From NCBI GenBank assembly GCA_038501625.1, contig JAZAYU010000947.1, positions 53,209 to 117,208 on the forward strand: a DNA stretch of 64,000 nucleotides. Reading direction: 5' to 3'. Made by a program: the position numbers and the translations under genes. The stretch's first letter is position 1, and every line of letters starts with the position of its first letter. Shown here piece by piece: positions 48,289 through 60,910 of this stretch. This DNA comes from Corbicula japonica (Eukaryota > Mollusca > Bivalvia > Venerida > Cyrenidae). The notes under the pieces are model-generated. The model saw nothing but the letters and a program-made list of their open reading frames with translations, was not told where the DNA came from and did not search any database.

Positions 48289-51200
48289 GGTGGAATGTAC
48301 CTTTAAAAATATTTTCAAGAAAATAGTTGAATTTGGTACCAAATGAAAGTTTGTGATATTCCTGATACGAAATGGATATTGGTTTTGACAGTTATAAATC
48401 CTGTCACTGTACATGACGTCGCAAACAACACTATCTACGCACGTTTTTGACCGTCTGTCAATGGCCGTAAAATCGCCGTATTTTTCATTTTTGATCTAAA
48501 ATAGTGACGCTTAGAAACAATTTAACCAAACAAAATGATCATGTTAGTGATTTCCTTCATGCTGATAGGAAAAACATTATAATTTTATTTACAATTGCTA
48601 AATTAATAACAAAAATGAGATGTTTTAAAATTTCGAGTTTTCGTCGATTTTTCACATTTAAAGTCCGATTAGAAAAAATCGGCCCGGAATTTTCTTGCAA
48701 TTTTTTGATATATTCAGGAACAATATATTTTCAATTCCATAGTCAATTTTCAAAAACTTTCACCGTCGATTTATTTTTCAATCGCGATTTGATGAAGTAC
48801 ACCACACGTCGTATTTTGACGAAGTTTACGTTTCGTTATGCTGTATATGATTTTTGACGCAAGTCCTTTGGATAAACAACGTTTACAAAAATTCAGATTT
48901 GATTTGTAATTTTGAAAATAAAACAACGATACACAAATGAAATTTAAAAGCCAGTTTTCATATCAAAATTAATGAAATAAAAGCTGTATTCCGCGCTAAT
49001 TAGGTAAAACCTATAAATGTTTTTTAGAACCAGAGCAAATAAATTTTCAAAAATATTGCGGCTGAATATGTTCCGTATGATTGTTTTTCATTTTCAAAGT
49101 TTAAAATTAATGCTATATACACATCGAATTACATATCTAAAACAATATCAGTAACCTTTTAAAGCTACGATATTATTGAATTTTAGCATACAGTGTTACA
49201 ATTATAATATTATCTTACTTCAAATGTGACAGATATTTCTGGCTTACGTTTCCTTAATTAGAAAAAAACACAACTAAGATAAAAGATTGCTTATAATTTG
49301 ATAAAAAAAACTCAAGAGTTGGTGGTCAAAATAAATCATGTTTCAACCCCGTGCGACCACCGTTTGCCACGTGACTTTATAAACTGTCGGTGCCGTTAAA
49401 CGTTTCATGCCTAATCATATGTTGATAATATACGTAATGATCTTTTCCTCTGTTTTTAATATCTTCCAGCCGAGACAATGAAAAACATTTTGTTGAAGGA
49501 ACTATTTCGCAAAATACGAAATTTAAGGATAAATGTAATAGCTCTTCACTAACGCACGTACGTACATACATATGGACTGAGTTTCACAAACTGTGTAATG
49601 TCAGTCTAAATTGTCAAACAGATAAATGACCACTCACTTCTCGTCAGGACACATAACTATGTTCAACATGAAGTCGGCAATTTCAATTTCACACCTGGGT
49701 TACAGATTTCTTCCAGAACCTTGATAAATTTAATAAGCATCGAATTCTTCTTTTCTTTTTTGGCAGTTAAAGACGGTTGGGCTATTACTTCCCTTTATGT
49801 TTTATTTGCTTGTAATTTGTAATAAAAGTACATTGCGCTAGTTTACAAGAAGAAATAATAGTAGTTTTTAATATATTCAGATTAAATATAGACAACAGAG
49901 TTCTTCTTACAAATAAAAAAACTCCATATTAAAAAAACTTCTTTGGCAAATATTTATTATTTATGTTCCAAATTTTAATATGCGCAGGACGAGAAAGATA
50001 AAGACAAAATTAAAACACACTTGTTTTCGCACTTTAGGATCGCGTTAAAATAAAACCACAAGAGAACACAAGAAAACGATATGCAATTTGAATCAAACAT
50101 CAAAACATTTTTTTTTGTAATTTCAATTAAGCATCGGAATCTATTCTTATAATTTGTCACTTAGAATACGGTAACAATCAATTGATTTATTTATTTATTG
50201 ATTGATTCTTTGGTTCATTATTACCGGCGCATTAATTTAATGGGACTAGCCACAAAGAATATTGTGTTTTAAAGAATCTGCTATTTTGATTATCAATGTC
50301 ATCCGTAATGGGTTTGCATCGGCGAGTGACGGAATAATGGCACGCATTTATACATGTACCATGCATATGATTATCGATTCTTTGATCAAATATCTTTTAG
50401 TTATGTCACTTGCATTTTGCAAATGTGTTTCCACATTTCTTTTGTGCATGTATGGTATATAATTTTCTGGAAACATTGTTCACATGTTTGTTTTTAACAT
50501 CATTCTTTCAATTACATGTATTATTATTCTTGTTCTATTTACAAACACGCTTTTTGTTTTAATTTTGAAAGATATGTGCAAAAAAGAGTACTATCAAGTT
50601 TTCGACAAACAGAACAAAGTGGCAGAGTTTCAAAGATTTGTGTCAACGGATGCTACAACAAATTAGTGCGCGTTTACATCGTAATAGGGTGTTGTTTGAT
50701 ACCATTTACCCGGTCTTGGCGAACTGGCATAAGCGCATGTTTTTCAGTCTTGATAAGTCCATGTTACTGACGATCAGCTATATATTTTGATATGAGCAAC
50801 CCAGATTAGCGGTAATGTTTTCCCACGGGGTAGGGGTCGTATTCTAGGCCTAGGTGCAAAACCTTTTGAATAGCTTACCAAATGCGTAAATACATTATAT
50901 TTTTTTAGATTTAGAGCATCACGCACATATACGAAATACACATAAGGCGAACTTACACAGAATCAAAAGTATTGAACGATCTTATTGATTATTTGTTGTA
51001 CAGATTATTTTATTAGGTAATGAAATGCGTACCGTTCTACGTACTTAAGTTTTTAATATTGAATTTAAAAAGTAATTTCGGTAATCCATATTTTAAATGA
51101 TCACAAATGCAACACATTTGGTTTAGTAAAATTTGTTTTTTTTATATAATTTTATGAACTCGTTTACGTTCTATAATTTATATATACTCCATTACAAAAG

Positions 51201-52540
51201 AAAGTGCAAACTCTCTTTTCGGTGATTGCTCATTAACTGCTTTTCTTAATGATTAAATGTTTTGATATCAACATTGAGAATAGACATAGATAATTAACTA
51301 TATAATTTAAATGATATAATCTCAATTTTAATACCAAATACTTTGGCATTAAGAAAAGCAGTTAAAGAAAAATCACCAAAAACTAAGTGCATACTTTCTT
51401 TTGGAATAGACTATAGAATAAATAAAAGCGGTCTTTATCTTGGCAATAGCATGCACTTATTTGAATTGGACGAAAAACTGTGCCATTAACAATCTGATTA
51501 AAATCATATCCTGAAAACCGCTACGCTATCAGGATCTGAAGACGAGTAACAAAAACGTGGTTTTATCACTAACATTTTGAACCAATCAGATTGTCGCCTA
51601 AATCGCAAAAGTGAAAGTAAAAATAGTATTTTAAACTATGGAAAGTGTGGACAGTCTGCGTAAGACATGTTTACTGGAGATATATTTATATGTTTATGTA
51701 GTATTGCATTCATTTCTAATGTAATGGCATCTTCAGATCATTTTGCGAGCGTTATAAATCATCCCTCCTGTGTTGACAATTTCTGAAAGTAGTAATCGTT
51801 GAAAACCGCTATTACTTGTGTAAGGTGTCTGCAGGCCGTCATCAGATCTAACATTTTGTTAGATCTGACTTTAGTGAGATTTTGCCATTAATGAAATTCC
51901 ATAAACAAAAAATTTCCTTTTTAAATTACGAATCTCATGTGTTCCTCTTAAAAACGAACGTTACTTAATAATCAAAATAACGGGATCGCGAACATTGATA
52001 TTTACGGCGTCAAAATACGACGTGTGGTGTACTTCATCAAATCGCGATTGAAAAATAAATCGACGGTGAAAGTTTTTGAAAATTGACTATGGAATTGAAA
52101 ATATATTGTTCCTGAATATATCAAAAAATTGCAAAAAAATTTGGGGCCGATTTTTTCTAATTGGACTTTAAATGTGAAAAATCGATGAAAACTCGAAATT
52201 TTAAAACATCTCATTTTTGTTATTAATTTAACAATTGTAAAGAAATTTATAATGTTTTTCCTATCAGCATGAAGGAAATCACTAATATGATCATTCTGTT
52301 TGGTTAAATTGTCTTTATGCGTCACTATTTTAGATCAAAAATGAAAAATACGGCGATTTTACGGCCATTGACAGACGGTCAAAAACGTGCGTAGATGGTG
52401 TTGTTTGCGACGTCATGTACAGTGATAGGATTACTAACTGTCAAAACCAATATCCATTTCGTATCAGGAATATCACAAACTTTCATTTGATACCAAATTC
52501 AACTATTTTCTTGAAAATATTTTTAAAGGTACATTCCACC
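48289..52540. mobile_element. Large TTAA-target element with 530-bp inverted arms, in gene C intron 2
   Basis: TTAA at 48285-48288 and 52541-52544 flanks ends GGTGGAATGTACCTTTAAA (left) and its complement (right). The left arm 48289-48821 and right arm 52009-52540 are nearly identical in inverted orientation, with a few substitutions. The 3.2-kb interior shows no transposase. A smaller element (51186-51412) is nested in it. Either it is non-autonomous, or two copies inserted in opposite orientation share the outer TTAA sites. Confidence 0.85.
51186..51412. mobile_element. Small MITE nested in 48289-52540
   Basis: About 65-bp imperfect inverted repeats begin ACTCCATTACAAAAGAAAG (left) and AGTCTATTCCAAAAGAAAG (right, inverted), and both contain TTAACTGCTTTTCTTAATG. 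The flanks are TAT/ATA, consistent with a TA target. Confidence 0.78.
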
Positions 52541-53653
52541 TTAATTGTTTGTTTGTGGCGTCTGAAGTTCTACAGTATGACGTCATTTGTATAAACGGCT
52601 TTGGCAACATTAAAGTTTTTACTGGATGTAAAATCAGAATTTGTATTAAAAATGTGTTTCAAGTGTTTCTCTTTTGTAAGTTGTAAGATTAAACCGACGA
52701 TTTTCTGATATCAACGTCTGTGTCATTTTGATTTGGATTTTATTAATTATAAATTTGATAAAGATCGGATCTGTGTTAATGCGTGTCCCAAACAATTATA
52801 CATTAAAACTTAAAGCTGCAGGAATTTAGTTCGCACTTTCATAAGCGAAACCTAGCTTGGATATGCCATACGTTGCAAAATGAAATAGTTTTAAGTATAT
52901 ACCCATGAATGATTTTAGCATAGTACGTCGTGTATCCACATCGATGATAAGGAGGCAGAATAGTGAATACAGATCACACAGTGTGGTTTTCTGATTTCGT
53001 ATCACTGCAGTTGACTTTCTTTTATGTGACGTTTTGTCGTCATAGAGTACCGAAAAGAACAACAGAATACATAAATAGTTATGACTAACTATTAAATAGG
53101 GAATTTCTGTCGCTCTTTTACAACCATTTCGATTCTAAAATGTCATTCATTATTGTACTATATTGCGTTGCTTTTGTTATCGCTACTATTAAGTTAATAA
53201 TGCTTTTGACTGAAAGTGTGGTTAGTGTAATTAAATTTATTCTGAACAGAAAGGGTACTAAATAAAATGAACATCATGACAGTATGCAGTCTGTAAGCTG
53301 GTACCATTTCTCGTTGTGTTTGTAAACCACATCAGGCTCAACCTTCGGTCTCGCGTAATATTATTTACAGACGCAAACAGAATTATACGAACCCATAGAC
53401 TACATACAGTTATAATAGTTCATTTATATTTAAAGTAAGAGTGTAATAGTAATATTATCCTTATCATGATATATTGTTTCTGAGAGTAAATCTTCGTGGA
53501 GATGTTTACGAGACTCTTTTCGGGAAACCCCGGTTCCTCGGCTGCGACATTCTTAAAAAGGGCGGTTTCAATGTCGAGCAGCGCGCATAAATAATTGTTG
53601 GCAGGATTTTAAGAAGAAGTTTACTATAAACTTATAATTTGTAATGATTTCAG

Positions 53654-54049
53654 CTGTATATGGCATAGTTTATCTGAGTGCAGATGAACAGGAAACGGTT
53701 GATCACGCTGAAGCAGCTCTTATTGAAGCCTCAAACAACAGCATTGCCAAGAATGAACCAACTGATTTAAGTCATCAAGCTCTCCAAGATAAAGTAACCC
53801 AAGTATTAGAAGACTTTGAAAATCTGGATGTTCAAGTAGTGGATGTCAGAAAAGGCTCAATAGTATTTAAATTTAAATGCTTTTCTCTAAAAGCAATCCT
53901 ACATCTGATTGATTACTTCTATGGCTCGCGTTTCCAAAGAAGACTTGGTGAAATTGCAAACGCGCTAGAGGACATTATTGGCAAGAAAGTCTGCATCGCA
54001 GCCGCTAAGATCGATAGACAATCCATCCAAGATGTCATAACAAAAATTG
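53654..54049 (+). CDS. Gene C exon 3: first TRADD-N-like domain
   Basis: Acceptor ATTTCAG (53647-53653) and donor GTAATA (54050) bound a 396-bp phase-1 exon. It reads YLSADEQETVDHAEAALIEA, then a helix LSHQALQDKVTQVLEDFE, then DVQVVDVRKGSIVFKFKC, FSLKAILHLIDYFYG, SRFQRRLGEIANALEDIIG and KKVCIAAAKID. The strand ending 'GSIVFKFKC', a helix that starts after the Cys, a loop and a second helix, and a final strand are the layout of TRADD-N-type ferredoxin-like domains. Copy B's exon 19940-20341 is the homologue. Such domains mediate assembly in TNF-receptor signalling and in predicted immune proteins (family knowledge). Confidence 0.75.
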
Positions 54050-54139
54050 GTAATAAAAACATTTATTTATTTTATTAAACAACTGATTATATTTAATTAA
54101 GATAACTTACACATTTGACTTTTGACTTATGCATACCAT

Positions 54140-54310
54140 CTTTTCGATAGATCGATGTTTATTGGTGTAAATATTGAGTTGCGCTCAACACGGGGCAAGG
54201 CGGCGTGAGCAGTAATATGCATTTCTTTTTCTGCCATGAATCAAACTAAACCTGCAATATTTTTATATTTGTCTTTATCGGAGGCTTTCAAAGTTCCTTT
54301 TTCATCCATG
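54140..54310 (-). repeat. Dispersed repeat family II fragment, inverted
   Basis: It holds GAGTTGCGCTCAAC, AGCAGTAATATGCAT, AAACTAAACCTGCAATATTT and GGAGGCTTTCAAAGTTC, the complement of the family consensus. It lies in gene C intron 3. Confidence 0.6.
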
Positions 54311-55148
54311 AGGAAATGTAACGTTGTTCTCAAGTTTTTTCTTCAATTAAAACGTCCAGCAAATTGTACATTATAACATCGCAAAATATCAGAATATGTA
54401 TTTGAACGTTTGTTTTTGAACTATTTTGGAGAAATTATTTATGACAGATTTATTTGGGTTCATCTTAATCAGGGGGTCCAACGTATTTGTTTTTTTTTTG
54501 GAAAAGTAAGTGAGCGACATGTTCTCTGCGGAACAAAATTGGCGGAAAATTGTGTGATTTGGTGCATTTCAGGAGATATTTTGACCTGGTAAGTAGATTT
54601 ATATCAATTTTATCGTAATATAAATACGCCTACGCGGAGGCCAGATGTGTAAGCTCCACTCGGTTTTTTAACTTATGTTTCTAGAGTCCCAAACAAAAAA
54701 TTGAATGTATAAACTGATAGATTGTTTGTTTACAAAGTGAAAATAGAAAATTTTGTGACTTAAAACTGTGTTTTTAGTCAAAATATAACGTTGTTGGACC
54801 TATTTTAGCGAAAAGATTATCGAGTTTTTGCATTAATTTCTTCACGGCGACTTTTGCACTTTACATGGGTACTTTATGGCCAATTTTTTTATGTTCAAAC
54901 ACCTTTAATGTTTGGCGTGGAAGTGGTAAGCATGTTTTTGTTCGGTGCAGAATCTGAATAACACTCATACGCGTTTATATAAGTGAAAGTAAGACACTAG
55001 CTGACAAATGTTAAAAATCAAACCAAAAGCAAATATTTTACCCAAACACACGGATGTTCCTTTATATCTTTGCCCGAAAATGGCTATACCGAAACAAGAA
55101 CTTCATATGTATTTATACTATCCATTAGAATCTACCTACCCATTCTCG

Positions 55149-55256
<108 letters not shown>

Positions 55257-55441
55257 CGCGTATATATAAATCTATACCCCGATATAAATTTCTTACCAGT
55301 CCAGTCTCTTTTCTTATTTTAGATGGAATAATAAGTTGTATCCAGGGTTGCAGCTGTAGAACCGCAAGTTGATGCGGGATGGGTAAACGTCATTTCACTA
55401 TGTCCCGTATGACGCTCAAGTCTGATTCCCAGGGCTCTTAA

Positions 55442-56198
55442 GGTATGACCATCCTAATGAATATCTATATCAAGAAGAGTATCCAAGGGAGGTAATTATA
55501 GTAGTAAATTAGCTTAGAGTTCTGTCATGCAAGAGCACCAGGGTTCAAATCCCACTGGAAGCTATTTTTTGTAAGCCTCGAGCTTAAATAATTGGCATAT
55601 TTCTTTTTTTTCCTGTGTAATTCTGTCATTGAATATAAAATTCTCATGATTTAAACTAAAATAAGCAAAATAATCAAGATTAAAGGGGTTTTTGCTATCA
55701 GAATAGTGTTTATTCAAGTCATCAATTTGAAAATTTCTAAAACTGGACGGTAAACTTCTCTGAAATTTTGTTTAAATTTTGTTTAAGGTATATAGTTAAA
55801 AAATGGTAATTTTTTGTATATTGCACCAATCAGGATTTTGCACAATTTTCATTAATTTAGTCTCGTGAAATATAAAAAAATGCATTTTTAAAATTTATTT
55901 GGTCAAAACATGTCATTTTAAGATAAATTCTGTATTTATATATTATATCTTAAATTGGTTTAGTCAAATATAATATATTTTGGATAAACTGTAAAAAAAT
56001 TAAAAATTTTGTCACCGATTAAAGAATTTGGATACTATCACGTTTTTTCTCACTTTTTTAAATAAAAAAAAGCTAAAAATTAAAAACTACACGGTGAAAA
56101 TCATTAAAATTTTGCATACAAGTCAGTGGTATGAAGCAGTTGATGAAAAAATAATCAGATGTTGGATTCTTAATAGTGCCCATTAGGATGGTCATACC
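55442..56198. mobile_element. TTAA-target MITE-like element nested in 54470-57651
   Basis: TTAA at 55438-55441 and 56199-56202 flanks ends GGTATGACCATCCTAATG and its exact complement. The 757-bp body is AT-rich and holds a tRNA-like piece. Confidence 0.85.
55505..55560 (+). repeat. tRNA-derived SINE-like fragment
   Basis: Box A-like TAGCTTAGAG (55510-55519) and box B-like GGGTTCAAATCCC (55541-55553) lie at tRNA spacing, without a convincing acceptor stem. Confidence 0.5.
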
Positions 56199-56419
56199 TT
56201 AACTTATTAAGGGTAACACGCTTTTGTAGCCTCCTTCAGTAGGCAAAATTACTTCCATATGCCCTAATCGTTTTTATTTCAAAAAAAGATGCTTTCCTTT
56301 TTACGTACACAAATATCTAAATATTGTAAATATGACACAGAATATACTCAAACAACAATACCGAGCATAGCATTTCGTTATAAGGGTATTCCGAGAAATT
56401 TTGACAGGATTATAAGTAT

Positions 56420-56560
56420 CTTGCATGAGTGTGAGGTGAAGATGGAAAAATCTGTCACCGAGGGGAAACTGTTTTGCGGGAACGAGGCTCTGCCGAGTTC
56501 CCGCCAAAACTGTTCACCCGAGGTGACAGATTTTTCTATCTACCGAATGTCCCATGCAAG
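56420..56560. repeat. Long near-perfect hairpin
   Basis: Left arm 56420-56483 and right arm 56497-56560 pair over most of 64 bases. Shared segments include AAAAATCTGTCACC and GCGGGAAC with their complements. It is probably a fold-back repeat nested in the larger element. Confidence 0.85.
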
Positions 56561-57666
56561 ATACTTTTTTGCATACCTTTTACTGTTCATTTGTGTATAT
56601 GTATACAAAATAAATTTTGTTTCCTTGCGCTGAAATATTGACGTAAATGTAAATCTTATTTTTAATGACGTCACTTACTTGAATAAATTACGTCAGATTC
56701 TTGAAGACTGTAAACTGTAAACTCGCTTATCGCCAAAAGACAATGGCACTTGACTTGTGTATTCGGCGAGCAAATGTCTTGTGGTCATTATTAAGGTGTC
56801 AAAATAAGTGGCAACTGGGTATAAAAGACTGTAGAAAGTGGTCGCATTATGGAATATGGAATAGCGGGTTGGTCGTATAATCGATGCGAGCGACCATTGA
56901 ATTATATAGGAAAAATCTGTTCTTTCAAAAAGTGCGCGTAACAGCGGGATGGTCTTGAAACTGAGGTGGTCATAAGGCGGGAGATTACTTATCAAGAGGT
57001 AGAATAATATACCAGTATAATATGTAGTAGATAATTTTGCATAATAAATACGCGATATGTTCGTATTTGGGTAACAAATCGGCTTTTAATTTGATTATTC
57101 ACATTTGTTATCAGCTCGTGTCTTACTTTCACTTATATTAACGCATACGAGTGTGTTATTCAGATTATGAACCGAACAAAAACATGCTTACCACTTCCAC
57201 GCCAAACATTAAAGGTGTTTGAACATAAAAAAATTGGCCATAAAGTACCCATGTAAAGTGCAAAAGCCGCCGTGAAGAAATATATGCAAAAACTCGATAA
57301 TAATTTCGCTAAAATAGGTCCAACAACGTTATATTTTGACTAAAAATACAGTTTTAAGTCACAAAATTTCCTATTTTCACTTTGTAAACAAACAATCTTT
57401 CAGTTTATACATTCAATAACTTTTTTGTTTAGGCCTCTAGAAACATCAGTTAAAAAACCGAGGGGAGCTTACACATCTAGCCTCCGGGTAGGCGTATTTA
57501 TATTACGATAACATTGATATAAATCTACTTACCAGGTCAAAATATCTCCTGAAATGCACCAAATCACACAATTTTCCGCCATTTTGTTCCGCAGAGAACA
57601 TGTCGCTAACTTACTTTTCTGAAAAAAAAACCAAATACGTTGGACCCCCTGTTAATGGTCTTTCAG

Positions 57667-57888
57667 AGAGCAAAGAATATGAAAAGGTAGTGCAGTTCGA
57701 ACTGTCCTGTACTGGTGTGGATGGTCTTATACATGCACTGGAGGCTTTTGAAGAAGGATACGTCGCTAATTCTGTAAATGAACTGTCGAAGGCATTGTCG
57801 GAGTCTATCGGAAAGCCTGTTACACTGCATACGTCAATAGATATGGACCAGATGAGATATGCAATCAAGTCAATTCAAGATCAACTTG
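57667..57888 (+). CDS. Gene C exon 4: second TRADD-N-like domain
   Basis: Acceptor TCTTTCAG (57659-57666) and donor GTATTT (57889) bound a 222-bp phase-1 exon. Text: VVQFELSCTGVDGLIHALEA, FEEGYVANSVNELSKALSES, IGKPVTLHTSIDMDQMRYAI. It has the same strand-helix-helix-strand pattern as exon 3 and as the 345-bp exons of A and B, but lacks their Ser/Asp-rich C-terminal tail. Only 15 bases separate the end of transposon 54470-57651 from its first base, so the branch point must lie in transposon sequence. The donor is weak (G|GTATTT). Confidence 0.75.
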
Positions 57889-59059
57889 GTATTTTTTTTT
57901 AGTTAAAAACATATGTTTTGTGGTAATTTGCAATTCAACAGGCAGCTAATGTCGGAGCTAACATTTTACAATAAGTTAAATATGAAATGCATTAAGTTAA
58001 ACAACATTGACTATGTCATACGCATATCTATTGATTTCCTTTTTACTTAACTTAAATTTCTGTAAAATTTTATTAATATCATCCTGATGACCGACATATT
58101 ATAATCGACCAAACTTGAGATATTTAGCCTGAACACCGTTTAACAGTGACTCACGGTAAAGAAAGGATAACTTGGGTCAGAGGACAGTAAATAGAAAAGC
58201 CTGTCGCGGATTGGACAATTTTGTCTAGGGACGATTCGGGCTTAATTTATTTTCAAAGATTCATTGGCCAAAACTATATAGAAAAGAAATATTTTTTTGT
58301 TTTCAAAAATGTTAAATGACTTTAATTATATACTTAAAAATAAAAATGATTATTTAAAACACTGTTTGAAAGGTGATTTGTGTCACTTTAAAGAAGTTGG
58401 TACTTTCCTTATTTTGGGTTAGAGATTTGTTTACATTCTGGGGGTGGTTACTTTCGGTTTAAAATGTGGAGAGAATGAGTTGGTGAAGGCACCAAATCTG
58501 GTCATTTTTGCATTTCCCAAGAGTGCCACTATGCAAATCTGTGGTAGTTTTGGAACAAGTCGTATAAATAAAATCATAGGAGGACCAAATCTTATAATGT
58601 AAGTCTAGACGAAACTATTTAGTGGTCTCTGACCTAAATTAGACTATGCCACCTGTTTCTAAGACGCTTGCAAAAGGAAAGTGTAGAGGCTGATGTTTGA
58701 TTGCTTGATATATAGAGAAGACGTTTACCGGAAAAGACATTAATGCAGATAATCACGTTTCTTGTATACTTAATTTATTGTCGGTCATCCTGATGACCGA
58801 CATATTATAATGGACCAAACTTGAACGTTAAAGGGTGAACACCGGTTAACAGCGGCACCGAACGTGGTCACTTTAGACAAAGCCGCCCGTCTAAAGCTTC
58901 ACATCTTACGTTGAATTAATATGAGCGCTTTGTTAGGTATCATATCTCACTAAAAGTTCCCCTCCAACGAAAATTATTTCGAAGGAGAGTACGGTTTTTT
59001 TTTTGGGGGGGAGGGTTAAATACGAAAGCAAATTTATGTGTTTTCATTTTTTTTTTCAG
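57889..59059 (+). other. Intron 4 of gene C
   Basis: This 1.2-kb intron contains two direct copies of a segment of about 65 bp (TCATCCTGATGACCGACATA onwards at about 58079 and 58786). A pyrimidine-rich tract of over 10 T precedes the acceptor at 59058-59059. No coding signal. Confidence 0.55.
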
Positions 59060-60333
59060 AATTAAAATTAAGTGTCGAAGAGAATTATCAAGATAGATTA
59101 ACAAAACCAGATCCGCTGTACTCGGCTAGGAACACTAAGTCTATAGACCCAGAACATTCAGAGATATCTGGACAGTTCAGTCAACGTTTGGCGCCAAGTT
59201 TGAAAGAGGGGGAATATCATCATACACGATACAGTAGTGAACAACCTCTTAGAAGGTTAACGGAACAAGCAAATATTTCATCTCCACATCAACTTAATCG
59301 TTTTTCATTAGTCTACCAGGAAACGATACCTCTGCCTAGTTATATTGATTCATATCGTATAATATATTCATGTGCAATTCTATCTGACGAGAGACTCATG
59401 ATAGCTTACGATGAAGGATTGAGCGTTGTGAATATTCACACTGGTCGTGTAGAACAGAAGAAGACTCTGGATACATGCCATTCAGATATCGCAGTGCTTC
59501 CAGATGACCACGTTGCTGTGACAGTGCCTTTGGATAGCAAGATAGTGATTCTTAACACAACTGACATGTCATTAATCCGCAGTATATCAGACTTACATCT
59601 TCCTGTTGGCATCACCTGTCACCAAGATGAGCTGTATGTGGTTTGTTATGACAAAGATCCCTTTGTCAATATTCTTAACTTGCAAGGTGGCCTTCTTAGA
59701 AAATTTAAATTTGACGAATTAACTTTTTATCGGTACACTAGGATTGCTGTAAGCATGGATGCACAAAACCTGTATATAACTGGCTATTACTCGTTAAGCA
59801 GATACTCCGCACAAGGTCAAGTGATTGCTATGTACAGTTTTTCGGGGACACTTCCAGAAGCATTGACACTTTTAGATGATGGTTGCCTGCTTGTAGTATC
59901 AAAAAAATCAGAAATGATTCGTGACAATCATACCATTCACCACATCTCTGCAGACCTGCAACAAGGATACGAACTGAAATTAGATGAAAGGTGTGTGCGC
60001 TTCATAGGCGTCAATCCTGTAAATAACCGAATCTACGTTATCTCTAACGACACAATAAAAGTGTATAACATGCAAACCCAACACAGTCAATTGCAATCTG
60101 ATTTCAAGCTAACATTTGGTACAGCTGATGAAATGTTATCCTCCATGAAAGCTAAGAGGAAGTTACTTTCTCCTAACACCGATGAGAAATTATCTTCCTT
60201 TAAACCTGACATGAAGCTAACTCCTCTTGAAACTGACAAAAAGTTAACCTCATATAAAACTGAAATGAAGGTGACCCCTCATCAGTCAGAAGTGAAGATA
60301 AAGGCATTGGAACGTTTTTCAAAACTGAAATAA
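59060..60333 (+). CDS. Gene C exon 5: linker, NHL/TRIM-like beta-propeller and charged tail
   Basis: Acceptor CAG at 59057-59059, phase 1, open to the stop at 60333 (424 residues, 450-873 of the protein). Linker: DRLTKPDPLYSARN. The propeller of about 260 residues includes YSCAILSDERLMIAYDEGL, SVVNIHTGRVEQKKTLD, DIAVLPDDHVAVTVPLDSK, PVGITCHQDELYVVCYDKD, TRIAVSMDAQNLYITGYYSL and EALTLLDDGCLLVVSKKSE: evenly spaced four-strand repeats typical of NHL-like propellers. The tail is rich in Lys, Thr and Glu. Compared with gene A it lacks the long repeat array. Propellers of this class usually bind protein or nucleic-acid ligands; the ligand is unknown. Confidence 0.82.
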
Positions 60334-60342
60334 CATCGAAAA

Positions 60343-60348
60343 AATAAA
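60343..60348 (+). other. Likely poly(A) signal of gene C
   Basis: AATAAA lies 10 bases after the stop codon. This would give a very short 3' UTR unless a later signal is used. Confidence 0.4.
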
Positions 60349-60524
60349 TTAAAATGGCTTTTTTATGACGTTATCTGCCTGTAAATGTATTGTCTCGGAT
60401 TATTTGTTAGTTGCTGCTTTGGAAGAGGAAGAAAGTGTTAATCAAGTGGTTTATCCTTGGTACAATGTGCACGAAGTTTAAAAATATTTGCAATGAACCT
60501 GGTATAGAAATCATGCACGTTAGG

Positions 60525-60910
60525 TAGGATCATGGAGTACCCGCCTTTTTGCTTTGCAATGCTATTAGCCTCTTATGTTTTATACATTTGTTTGCTTTAG
60601 CATGAAACACTGCCGAGTTAAAGGGTACGTTGGAGTTATTTCACCAAGATAACATGTGCTCGTTTGTTCATACAGAATATGATAGGGCAAGTGGGAGGTT
60701 TATGCACCCTAGAACCCGGTTTTAACACCCAGTGACAATTAGTTTTAACAGTGACCGTTCTAAGGCGGTAGCCTTAAGGGTTCTCTTCTTTCATTAATTG
60801 TTTGTGGTGTCTTATTTGAATTTGACATACACACATGCTCTCTTTTATTCTCTTCGCTGCGTGGGGAGGCTGTGGCCATTCTTGATATGGATGTTTCACT
60901 TTTTTTATGT
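60525..60910 (+). mobile_element. Family I retroelement 3' tail fragment
   Basis: It runs from GATCATGGAGTACCCGCC through CACCAAGATAACATGTGCTC and TGACCGTTCTAAGGCGGTAG to the GTGGGGAGGCTGTG block and TTGATATGGATGTTTCAC, just after gene C. Confidence 0.78.

Noticed and set aside
48504..48857. 117-residue frame, and its near twin on the minus strand at 52002-52325
   Set aside because: Both lie in the inverted arms of the element 48289-52540. They carry no domain pattern and differ by frame-neutral changes only because the arms are near identical.
53654..54049. Death domain or CARD instead of TRADD-N
   Set aside because: Those folds are all-helical. This exon has clear beta strands (GSIVFKFKC, KKVCIAAAK) alternating with helices, which fits TRADD-N better.
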